Below, one piece after another: positions 12,080 through 21,638 of a stretch of DNA of 64,000 nucleotides; position 1 is the first letter of the stretch, and every line of letters starts with the position of its first letter. The DNA comes from Ciborinia camelliae (taxonomy: Eukaryota; Ascomycota; Leotiomycetes; Helotiales; Sclerotiniaceae), in assembly GCA_025890175.1 (NCBI GenBank), contig JANPYM010000003.1, positions 1,647,795 through 1,711,794 of the forward strand, in the 5' to 3' direction. The translations under genes were made by a program, and so were the position numbers. The notes under the pieces are model-generated. The model worked only from the letters and a program-made list of their open reading frames with translations, did no database searches and was not told the origin of the DNA.

Positions 12080-13105
12080 TCATCTTGGCACGTTATGTTG
12101 TCCCTCCTCAGCTATGTCGTCCGTGAAAACAAATTCTACGGCAACTACAATCTCCGCAAGGATTTTCTTCTCCTCCGGTTCGAGCTTCCGGCCAATGACT
12201 TTCTCGTCGACATTTTGGAATACATTTTTAACGTCCTCGTCAAAATCCTCACGTTCAGCTGTGATTTTCTCAGATTTCACGTTCTCTTCATCCTGCTCAA
12301 AATTCTGTCCTTTGTCGGTGCTAAATCGGTGAAGGGAATGACCGAACTTGTTGTTGATGAAATCCTTGGTGGCACTCTTGAAAATGTCCCATAGTCCTGA
12401 TTTGTCCAGTGCGGCGGCTACGAGCCCAGTGGCATCCACAGCTTTCAATCCCTTTGAGGCGACCGCCTTAACAGCTTCGGGGAAAGCCTGAGCAGCAAGG
12501 GATTCAAATGCTCCTTGGATGAAATTTGCCTGTGTATGTTAGCGATGGAACGAAAGTTCAAGGCAGGGGTATAAATGTACCTGCTTGGGCTTCCACTCTT
12601 CTGGATGATAGACCACCCATCTTTTCTTCGGCTTTTCAGCATCATCTTGGCCGTACCAAAATCGCTCGTTAACTTGCGTTTTGACCCAGTTACCTTCTTG
12701 GCCCACTATAAAGATTATGGAAGTCAGTTGATGAACATGATACAGGATGGCGACCAACCGTCATTGAAGGAGCGTATATGCTTTTCTGGATACCCGAGCA
12801 AAGTGAGCTCAGATACATTTTTCTCGCCAAATCTTTCATCGTAGTATACATTTGCCACCCAAACAAGAACGGGCTCTAAGTTCAATTAGCATATAGAAAC
12901 CAAACAAGCTGTTGCTCTGGTACTGACTGGCTCCCTGAAACCGACGCTTTTCGGAGGAATCAAAAAAGAAGCCTTCCAAGAGGTTATAGCGTTCTTGCCT
13001 TCGTTTGCCAGATTCACGCCAGGTGATTGAAAATGACTGTCCTACTTTTCGTGGTAGGACTAACCAGTCATTCTTTTCAATGAGGTTGAGGCTTCTCGTT
13101 GACAT
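12080..13105 (-). CDS. Hypothetical protein, 289 aa
   Basis: Five-prime to three-prime exons are 13105..12928, 12875..12759, 12705..12581 and 12529..12080; they sum to 290 codons including stop. The start MSTRSLNLIEKNDW was chosen although the frame is open further upstream. I do not recognise the family. The N-terminal third is rich in aromatic and basic residues (ITWRESGKRRQERYNLLEGF, KPVLVWVANVYYDERFG) and may be a beta-rich domain. The middle has HPEEWKPKQ. The C-terminal 150 residues look helical and end in an acidic, Glu/Asp-rich stretch. No signal peptide or membrane segment is evident. It is divergent from the multi-exon gene at 14313, 1.2 kb away. Function is unknown; the exon model is supported by phase closure at every junction, although the first donor (GTCAGT) is weaker. 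Confidence 0.65.
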
Positions 13106-14312
13106 AATTGCGGGCACCGGTGAAATATGACAGAGAAGTTTGTTGAATTCTATTGACGAGTATCCACTGCTCCAAGGACGCTCCGTCCATATATACATAT
13201 ATATATATATTAGATCCTACTGTAGACGGTATCTTCAATATATTCGTTTGTACGTTAGCCAGTCCGATCCGTAAGCCAGTGAAGGGTCTAGAAGAGTTGA
13301 ATGGATGGCAGTGGCAGTCAAGCACATCCTATGTGTAATTAAATAGGCCAATAGGCATAAGCCAAGGCTCTTCTCAGCCATCCATTCACTTCCCACTCAG
13401 TTGCGGAACCGTTACATGTTTCAGTTATGTGTATATGAGCATGACTATTCAAAACTGTTATAAGCTGAAATGTCCTAAATATTGGATGTCTAGTTCTCAA
13501 AAGAGACAGAAGATTGACAGGAAGTCGCTTCTGTTTCTATTTTACGTCGTAGTGATATTTTGGCCAGCTGAACCATCCTATACATGGCGGTTATATAGTA
13601 GTAAATTGTGAACTTTGGTCCTGTGCGTTTCAACGGCCACTCCGAGAGGAACATTATCCCGGTCCACTCGGGGGTTCGTCTGGCTAGCTGCAGTCACTCG
13701 CCTGGTCGCTAATATCAGCCTGAATTAGACTGGCTCATAACGCGTACATGAAACCTAGAGAGCCTAGAAAAATACAAATTTTACTCATGGATCTTGAAGT
13801 AACGTATCTCAGTACTAAGTCTAAGTTGAAAGTTTTCCAGTTTCGGGAAAATGATAATCTAGATCAAAAAGCTAACCTGATTTGTGGCCATTGAAACGCA
13901 CGATATCGTTCGTTACCTTAGGAGTTATCGTTGCAATATGGGACGTACTTGGAAAGCACTCAAATCAATGGTCTAGACCGTCTCCCCACTTAATTTCTAA
14001 TGGGCTTCATCTGGTAATGGAGTCACGAGATTTTCAGCTCCATTTTCTTCTCCATTATTTGCATAGCCCCGTATCACCAAAGTTTGCCGAGCAATAAATG
14101 GCTGTAACAAGACAGCTGAAGTGGTTCGAGTTATGTTTATTGGTTTTGTAAGAACGATGGCTCCACCATCATTGATGAAATCCACTCTACGAGGTTGATG
14201 ATATAAGGTGCACTTTCTCTCCATTCAATTTGGAATTCTCGCCTTATACTTCACATTCCTCGAATTGATACTTGGCCAAACTCATTAAGAATCTCCTCAC
14301 ATATCCGCAGCC
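13106..14312. other. Divergent intergenic region
   Basis: About 1.2 kb separates the 5' ends of two divergently transcribed hypothetical genes. It holds a short TA-rich run at about 13192-13210 and no convincing gene. Confidence 0.5.
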
Positions 14313-16550
14313 ATGGGGTTTTTCAGCTTCATAGGACAAGCAGTTGGGGCTGTCAAAAATTTGATCGTAAGTACATGGCGCGGTGCAACGTGAGGATCTG
14401 AGTTTCTGATTGATCATTGCTAGGGCCCAAAATCATTGATCGTCTCCAAACTTGAATCGCTTGCAGGAATGGTGGCACATGCTATTCCTGGTATTGGTGA
14501 GTCTGCCATATTGTATATGTTCTGAGAGATAGGTGGTAACCGAACAAGGGCCGATGGTGGATGTTGCTGTTCCTGCTCTTCAGGCCATCTTTAGTGATGG
14601 ATCTGCCCCGCCTTCAGCCCCTCAAGAACGCCTCGATCAACCCTCAAACATCATCAACTTGCAGCGCACAGATAAGATGATTGGTGATATCCTCACCGAA
14701 TGTCAAAAAATCGAAGAAAATATGACCCAAAGAGTCCAACTAGTCTCCGAACAAATTAAAGAGGGTGTGGCGGCCATCGAGAGCCTCGTACGGCACCAGA
14801 ACTTCAAAAATCAAAGCAGCAAAGTCAAATCAGCAGTGTGAGTTTAGCAAAGTATAACTCCCTCTCGGAGCCTGGACTAATGGTCTATGATCTCGTCTGT
14901 AGGAAGTTCTTCGATCTCAAGCAAGATGTCCTTAAGGAAATCACGGCTTCTTCAGGACCCAGTGCCTTTGAACAGATATTCCCAACAAACTCCGATCCAG
15001 CCTTCACTCAAGAGCGACTCGAACTATCAAAAACAATTGATAATATTAAGACTGATCTGGAAGATATGTTCTTCGTACCATCACAAGAAACGATTGAACT
15101 TTACCTGTTTTCGATCCACTGGTTGATGTTATACGATAAGGTAAGATATATTTACATAAAGCAAAAGTATGATCATACTAACATCTGCGTAGGCGTGAGT
15201 TGTGATTCGCAACTTCTTGTTGCAATTAACACAGCTGACAGTATTTCAGGGTAATTGTTTGTCGAGGAATGCAGGCCAAATCACAGGAAGCCTGGGGGCA
15301 ATACAGTAAGTGGCGATATAAGCACACCGGTTTGCAATTTATCTTAACATCTTCTCAGCTCAATATTTGAATACTTTGGGCCGGTTGAGGTCTGACATCA
15401 TTACCGTAAGTCAAATTCCGGTGACCTTGACACATGTATCAATACTAACAACTATTTCCCAGCTCCAAAAAGACGCCAAGGATGCTCACTACACATTGAT
15501 CGACCTTGTTAAACGCCTTACAAATACAAGAGAAGCCGCTGTTTCTTGGAAGGAGGTTCCTGAGAATGGTAAGCAAGTTTTGAAGGTTATGGATACGTGG
15601 CAAGTATTGGGTATTGGATGGAAGACGCAAGACGAAGTCGCTAAAGCTGTCGCGCTCACGAAATTGTAAGTTTCTTTCCCGTTTGATACCATCTGTCAAT
15701 CTGCTAATCCTTGAGTCAGTGATGTTACTCGCGGAGCGGTTGTTTCCCCCGAATCCACAGAACTTGAAGATGGCCTGATTCGTGCAAATTTCACTTTGTA
15801 CAGGGATGTTGTTGCCCAGACTCTTCAGGTCTACCTTCAGCCTTGCCATGCCGTTATTGAGAGTTTGGAGGATAGTAGTAAGTTCCATTAGCTGTTAATT
15901 CTGAGAGTTGCTCTGATGAAACAATAGTCCGCAACTGGAAGGCACACTTGCCTGTATCTCCAATCAAATTTGAGGACGACAGGACACATGCCGTAGCCGA
16001 GCAGCCCGAGAAGGATGTAACTTGCTCGAAAAGTGAAAATAGTAAATTTTGGGATCTCAAAGTTGCGTGAGTCATAAGGTCTCCCAACACGATTAGTCTT
16101 CGCTAACGGAGCTTTCAGCTATGCCGTCACTTACGTGAATCAGTATGGTGAGTCGCCGGAAAGTGACTATTGCCACAAGGTTAAAGTCCCGCTTCATTGC
16201 ACAATGGTCAAGGTACATGAAACTATGCTCCCAAGTTAAGCCGTCTACTCACCCATGCCTGACAGATTAAATTCGAGAAAATACAGTTTGCTGGGGATTT
16301 CACTGCGGGGTTGAAGCTCATTAAGACGGATGATGATGAAACGGTGCCTAGAAATCGCGGAATTAGACGCCGAGGTATGGGTTCCTGAATTTGCCAGGAG
16401 GTAGTCTAGCTAACACTTGCCATAGTCTATGTGAGATACACCGACAACAATCAAAATGTTGTGATTGAACGTATTGGCGAAGTTAGCGAAGCCGAATTGG
16501 AGTTTACTCACCACATTCTCGATCCAAAGAAAATAACCCCTCAACCCTAA
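14313..16550 (+). CDS. Multi-exon helical protein with fibronectin-III-like C-terminal segment
   Basis: Exons: 14313..14366, 14424..14496, 14549..14837, 14903..15140, (15193..15194), 15250..15305, 15359..15405, 15463..15665, 15720..15877, 15928..16066, 16119..16212, 16266..16374, 16426..16550. This gives 528 residues with every phase closing. The first about 45 residues are hydrophobic/amphipathic with a Gly/Ala/Pro-rich stretch (GMVAHAIPGIGPMVDVAVPA) but no clear cleavable signal. Residues about 80-370 are predicted to be mostly long helices. Around residues 395-430 YAVTYVNQYGESPESDY resembles the last strands of a fibronectin type III or similar beta-sandwich domain. I do not recognise the family. 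A helical bundle plus beta-sandwich is reminiscent of some alpha-helical membrane-active proteins, but this is only an architectural impression. An alternative splice joins 15140 directly to 15242. Confidence 0.7.
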
Positions 16551-17605
16551 AATAGCAAGGTATAAGGAAATTAGCATTGCGAACATAGTCTCTGGCTCGC
16601 ACAGAGGACGACTGTAAGCATGTGGAGTCAGGTGACGGATCCTGGGGAAGTTTAACATCTGGATCAGGAGGGTGTGACGTGACTGAATCATCGGGATCGG
16701 ATAATGAGGGTATAGTTTTGAAGATCCAGATGATTCTCCAGTCTATAGTTATTTCCTTATAGAAGCTCTGTGTTTTACCAGCAACGTTCTCATCACAAAA
16801 GAAAAAATAACGCTAGTGACCTTGATGGGCTCGAAAGTACCCCGGGGGCCAATATAGATTTTTATTTGATAGATCGAGCCTATTGGTTCGCGAGTGTTTG
16901 ATCTTTCTTGCTTTTGGCTTGGAGCTTTTTGTTCTGAAAGTGTAGATGAAATGGTTTTGTCGAAATTTGCACTCAGTTTGGTACTCGTCATCATTTTAGG
17001 CTTAAGAAGGTATGGAGTGCAGACTTCTGCTCCATCAGATATCGTTCTTTCAAATGTGCAAGATGCGGACATGTCATTCTGAGATAACAACTGACAAAAG
17101 GTTATATCCATAATCCCCTCCAAAAACGGTTCGATTGAAACGGTTCGATTGACACGCCTCTGGGTGGCAGTCTTGTTCAAACTCTCGCCAATTGGTTCTC
17201 ATCTGAGATTTAACTTGCATTAGTCTCAAGAACCATGCTCAAGATACTTGGTTTTCCAAGGAATGACTTTTCGGTCCCTTATTCATCAGTATTGGTCAAA
17301 CCAAAACCTGCAAAGCGAAACGAGGAAAAATAAATTAACACGAACCTGATACTTCAGGACAAAGGAGAATAATCTTCATTAAATACCCTTCTTAGAAACA
17401 AAAGCTCCGAATTAATTCATACCCAAGATCAAAATACCACCAAAAGCATCAATCCATCCCGTTGTAAAACTCCGTGCGGCCCCCTTCCAATCCTTTATTC
17501 TTGCCAACCCGTTGTGTCCTGAATTCCATATATCTCCGTACAATTTTGCTCTATCCTCACTCCAAGCCCCGTTACAGGTTCCGCGGCCGCCTCTCAAGAA
17601 GTATG
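16551..17605. other. Intergenic
   Basis: About 1.05 kb between two gene 3' ends. A 143-codon minus-strand open frame at 16749..17180 has no domain and low-complexity flanks, so I do not call it. A duplicated CGGTTCGATTGA motif lies near 17128-17155. Confidence 0.45.
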
Positions 17606-18089
17606 TTATCCGTACTGCATAGGCTGTTGTTGTTTCCCACCCGGTGGGCCTCCTCCCCACCCAGGATTCGCAGGGCCACCACCACCGGGCGGTGGCTGAT
17701 TCTGCAATGGCACTTGGCCTCCTCCATTTATTTGAGATTGTACATCTGGTCGGTTTTGAAGTGGTTGCGCAAAATTGCAGATTGAGCAGACGACATCCTC
17801 ATAAGCGTGGAAGCTCAATGGGAGGACTGGAATGAAGCAGAAAGTAAACCACGGATGTCTCTTTATGACTTTGCCGGAATAATTTCCCTAATCCGATAAA
17901 TTAGTCGTCGTTGGAAGATTGGACAAGTAGAGTCAAACACGTACGCAGTTATGGCATTGGCATAACACATTCTCGTAACCTTGAAGTTGAGACGAGAACT
18001 CTAGGTAGAAATGTTAGCTGAAGAACAAAGTAACTCATAGTGATGAAATCTCTCATACCATGTTCTCCGCAAGTGAAAATGAAGCACAT
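17606..18089 (-). CDS. Small zinc-ribbon protein, 122 aa
   Basis: Exons 18089..18059, 18000..17945 and 17887..17606 close in phase. The protein starts MCFIFTCGEH and has the cysteine pairs C-x4-C near the start, CQCHNC, and CSIC, arranged as in fungal zinc-ribbon proteins of the zinc_ribbon_15 type. Between them is the conserved core KRHPWFTFCFIPVLPLSFHA. The last 45 residues are a Gly/Pro/Gln-rich disordered tail. The family is widespread in fungi and has no established function; zinc binding is expected from the Cys pairs. The second intron donor is GTACGT and the first GTATGA. Confidence 0.8.
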
Positions 18090-19105
18090 TTTGATATGAT
18101 CCACTCTCTGACGTTAATGTTGATGAAGTTATCCTTCCCTAGGAATCAATCAGTTTATGATGAACAATTCATAGGTAGGTAGTAGGTAAGGTATGAATAG
18201 GTAGGTAGGTGTGCGAATGAGGCGCATCATATGCAGTAGGAAGCTACCGTACCTAGTAGTAATCGCCAGCAAGGATTGAGGCTGTGCATGACGATCGGGA
18301 TTATTCCAAGTTGACATATACCAGTAGTATTTGCGGTATACCTTACCTAATAATAAGTCTTGGCATGTCAAGGCGTTTAGGTAAGTTTAGGTAATTGACG
18401 CTAAAAGTAACGCTAAGGAACTACTAAGCGAGTTCCATATTATTTTCATAAACTCGGAACCTTCTGAAGAATTTCCTTCTCTTTTTTTCTTCAAGCGTCG
18501 TCCTCATCAACGCTGCGTTTCTATGCTACAAACAGATAAACTTGCTCACCCAAGTATATCAGATCGCTTGCGATCAATTATTTGCATATGAGAAATTCGG
18601 AGTACTCTTCAAATTACCTCGTTCCTTTTCCTTCTGGCAAAGATGAACAGGTCTGCCCGCGAGGGTTCGGCGTGATTTCACGTCTGCAATTGGCATCAGA
18701 AAAGCAGGGCATAGTCACTCTCTATATATCAAATCTGCAAGGAGGAGAGAAAAGAGTCGTGTGCTACTGTTCCTATGGGAGAGCCGTTGCGAAGATTGTG
18801 TGTGCTGAGGCATGACACTTAAGTGCAATACGTGGCGTGCTAGACTTGTCGTTGCTTCGGTGATGATAAGTTGAGTACAATTCGATTCCGATTACTCTGA
18901 TGTGGGACGGCGCTTCACCCATCTTTTTTTTAGGTCAGTGGTCACATTTCACCTTTCAAGTTGGGATACTACTAATAAATTCGAATCTTTGATTCAAACA
19001 CCAGTACGTCGAAATATTTGGTACGCCTCCTCCTCACGAAACCAACCATCATCGCCTTCACGAACACTTGTCAATCGGACTTGTCCGGAATATGAAAGCA
19101 ACGAT
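18090..19105. other. Intergenic
   Basis: About 1 kb upstream of the zinc-ribbon gene and downstream of the coiled-coil gene. It has repeated GGTAGGTA-type motifs at 18173-18212. A 77-codon frame at 18582..18815 shows no domain and is not called. Confidence 0.5.
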
Positions 19106-19987
19106 CTACGATGAGACCGAACTCTCCGAATTTTCTCCCTCCCTCTCAACTGCGTACAATTTTTTGTGGCTCTCTAGCAAAGTGTACAACCCGTTCAACT
19201 CGTCTAGAAGGGCTTCGCAATCCTGACCTCCATCTCTGGCCCTTTGAGACAACTCCATAATCTGCCGGCCCGTGGTATCGATCTTTTCCTTCAATCTCTC
19301 CGACGCCTTGAACACAGTTGAGCTCAATTTCTCCCCAATGCTTGAAATATGTGCCTGCTTCAAGGCTTCCGCGACTTGTGCGATATGATAGTTAAGCTGT
19401 TCATAAAGTGTATCCTCCGAATCGTCTACTTTCTTGATATTGTTGCTGTCTTGATCGTGGTTGCCATAGTCTGACTGTTGATTTGAATCCTCCGTCTGGT
19501 TTGGAATTTTCGATACACTATCCAACTTCAAGCTCCACAATTGTCTCAGGATCTTATCCGATGAATAATTCTTGATATTCTGAACATCGGTATTGTACTC
19601 TTTGAGAACTCCATAGTAAATGGTTTCCGCCTCTTTGACTACTGTACGCAACTTCTTCATGGCTTTCCCAAATGGCAAGGCACTTTGGTGTCTTGCGTCT
19701 TCATAGTCGCTACTCGAGTCGAACATCAGCTCTATGTTCTCTGGACCCAGGATGCGACCTCTATTATTATTCCTTCTGAAATGTCGGCTTAATTGATATT
19801 CGGGTGCATATCTATCGAAGGCAGCTCTTCTTAGTGGCTCCGAGCTATATGCATAGTAAGGATCAGGTGCTCGATGGTACTCGTCGTACAATGACTCAAA
19901 TCTAGGCTCTCTTCCAAAAGGTCGGAGTCGATGTTCGGTAGGTCGATTCATCTTGTCGCGTAGATTGTTTGGCCAGACGCATAACAC
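19106..19987 (-). CDS. Hypothetical protein with C-terminal coiled coil, 293 aa
   Basis: A single uninterrupted frame of 293 codons; an in-frame ATG at 19951 (MNRPTEHRLRPFG) is an equally good start, giving 281 residues. The N-terminal 90 residues are Arg/Tyr-rich and likely disordered. Residues about 105-190 and 200-285 are strongly helical with heptad-like leucine spacing (YEQLNYHIAQVAEALKQAH, CEALLDELNGLYTLLESHKK), interrupted by an acidic Asn/Gln/Asp linker. There is no signal peptide or membrane segment. I do not recognise the family. Long length and biased composition without stops support it as a real gene. Confidence 0.65.
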   Translation of the reverse strand: MLCVWPNNLRDKMNRPTEHRLRPFGREPRFESLYDEYHRAPDPYYAYSSEPLRRAAFDRYAPEYQLSRHFRRNNNRGRILGPENIELMFDSSSDYEDARHQSALPFGKAMKKLRTVVKEAETIYYGVLKEYNTDVQNIKNYSSDKILRQLWSLKLDSVSKIPNQTEDSNQQSDYGNHDQDSNNIKKVDDSEDTLYEQLNYHIAQVAEALKQAHISSIGEKLSSTVFKASERLKEKIDTTGRQIMELSQRARDGGQDCEALLDELNGLYTLLESHKKLYAVEREGENSESSVSS

Positions 19988-20448
19988 GCATTCGCTCTCG
20001 AGATGAATCAGTGGCCTTCAGCAAAACGGTAGAGATTATGTGGACTCATACTCAACAGGCAGGATGATGGGTCGCTTTTGAGCCAATTCCCCTCGTTTGG
20101 CTTGTATTCAACGGCTTCCAGCATAAGTTATCACACGATTGACTATTATGATTGGCTACGCATGTTGCCGTGCATATCTGCATATCTCCAAATTTTCGTA
20201 GAACCTGTCATATTTTAGATTTTATATTGAACAAACTATTTACCCATTCAACAAACGCTTGCTCCAATCAATTGTCGTGAAAGGAAATCTATTTGACCCA
20301 AAATCCCCAGGTGCATCCTTGATATGCAGTGGGCCGCCACTAAGAAATCTTACCCCGCCATCATCATGCGTTGAAATACAAGGAGCTCCAAACCATTCAA
20401 ATTGCATATCTTTGAATTTCAAACACCAACAAAATCAGTCAATCATAA
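19988..20448. other. Divergent intergenic region
   Basis: About 460 bp between the coiled-coil gene and the CinA-like gene, presumably holding both promoters. No gene seen. Confidence 0.5.
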
Positions 20449-21638
20449 ATGAAAACACTTCTTCTCCCACAAAGGATTCTCCATCGCCCTTCATTATTCT
20501 ACAAGCAATCTCTTCTCTTCAAACCTCAATACATTAGACCCAGGGGATCTTTATGCACAATGTCTGAAGCAAACGAATTCCCACCTCGACTGGTGAGAGA
20601 TGTGGTGATTGAGGTTGCAAGATTATTGAAGGAAAGGGGGGAAACTGTTAGTGTGGCTGAGACTGTATGTTTTTGTTTGCTTTTGTCTTTCATGATTTTG
20701 GAGTTTGGGGTTTGGGGTTTGGGGTTTGAGGTTTGAGGTTTGAGGTTTGAGATTTGAGATTTGAGGTTTGTGGTGGTGGATGGTGGATTTGTGATTGTAT
20801 GACTGTTGGGGAGAGGTTTGTAGATTTATGCTTTTCTTTGGAAGTTGAGTTTCTATTTGGCAGCTGAATGGGTATGATTTTATTGTCAGGGATATCGGAG
20901 CTATCTGCCCAGGTGCGATGATGGGTAATAGGAAGATAGAGTTTAACGCAAATCCAGGCAGCAGGAGGCATTATATCCGCATCCATCCTCAGTACACCCG
21001 GCGCCAGCAAAGTTTTCAAAGGTGGCCTGACGGTTTATACGCTTGAGTCCCGAATAGCTTTTGGTATATCATAAGCTCCCTTCTCTTTTCTCACTTGCTC
21101 TAATGATACCCCGCCTCCTCCTCTTCACATCGTTTTTGGAAATTCATACTAACACTCTCATCAAAAGCCGGCTGGACCCAAGAAAATATAACCTCATACA
21201 ATGGGCCTACCCGATCTTGTAGCAGGTATTGCTGAAAACGTGAGAGGGAAGTTGGGGAGTACATATTGCATCTGCGAGAGTGGAACTGCGGGACCTGGGG
21301 CTAGTGGTGAGGGTTGGAATAGACAACCGTATGTATTTATTTCTTGTTCCCTTATTCTCTTCGTTTTTGCTTCCTGCTTTCCCTCCACTCTTATTTCCCT
21401 GGAATGAGGTGCGAGGTCTGGAAATGAATGAATGGATCCAAAAAGAACATTGGAAAAAGGCTAATACGGTACAATGGAAAGGGGATATGTAGCATTAGCT
21501 ATAGCAACAGAAAATGGGACATATAAGAAAGATTTGATTACAGGATTAGTGGGTGATAGGGAGGGAAATATGATTGTATTTGCTGAGCAGGCGTTGGGAT
21601 TTTTGAGGGAGGTTTTGAGGGGAGATGCCAAGATTTAA
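20449..21638 (+). CDS. CinA-like protein (competence/damage-inducible CinA C-terminal domain), frame broken
   Basis: Exons 20449..20664, 20958..21063, 21168..21328 and 21482..21638. An internal ATG at 20560 is the alternative start; the first 37 residues could then be absent, or act as a basic mitochondrial-type leader. The core follows the CinA C-terminal domain: VAET/AAGGIISASILSTPGASKVFKGG across the first junction (split by intron 1), TVYTLESRIAF, GWTQENITSYNGP, PDLVAGIAENVRGKLGSTY, CESGTAGP and GYVALAIATENG. In bacteria this domain is a nicotinamide-nucleotide amidohydrolase. Between SYNGP and PDLVAG the frame shifts by a net +1 (or -2) at 21208-21212, beside a short C run. No intron explains this, so it is either an assembly indel or a real lesion. 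Length with the shift allowed is about 213 residues (176 from the second ATG). Confidence 0.78.
20699..20768 (+). repeat. Heptamer tandem repeat inside CinA-like intron 1
   Basis: About ten head-to-tail copies of a GGTTTGG/GGTTTGA heptamer lie within the 293-bp first intron. They account for that intron being unusually long for this window. Confidence 0.75.

Noticed and set aside
16148..16212. Intron starting GTGAGT at 16148 in the helical/FN3-like gene
   Set aside because: Reading through gives NQYGESPESDY, which continues the beta-sandwich pattern, and the next donor at 16213 closes in phase.
16749..17180. 143-codon minus-strand open frame
   Set aside because: No recognisable domain, no splice partners and spacer-like composition.
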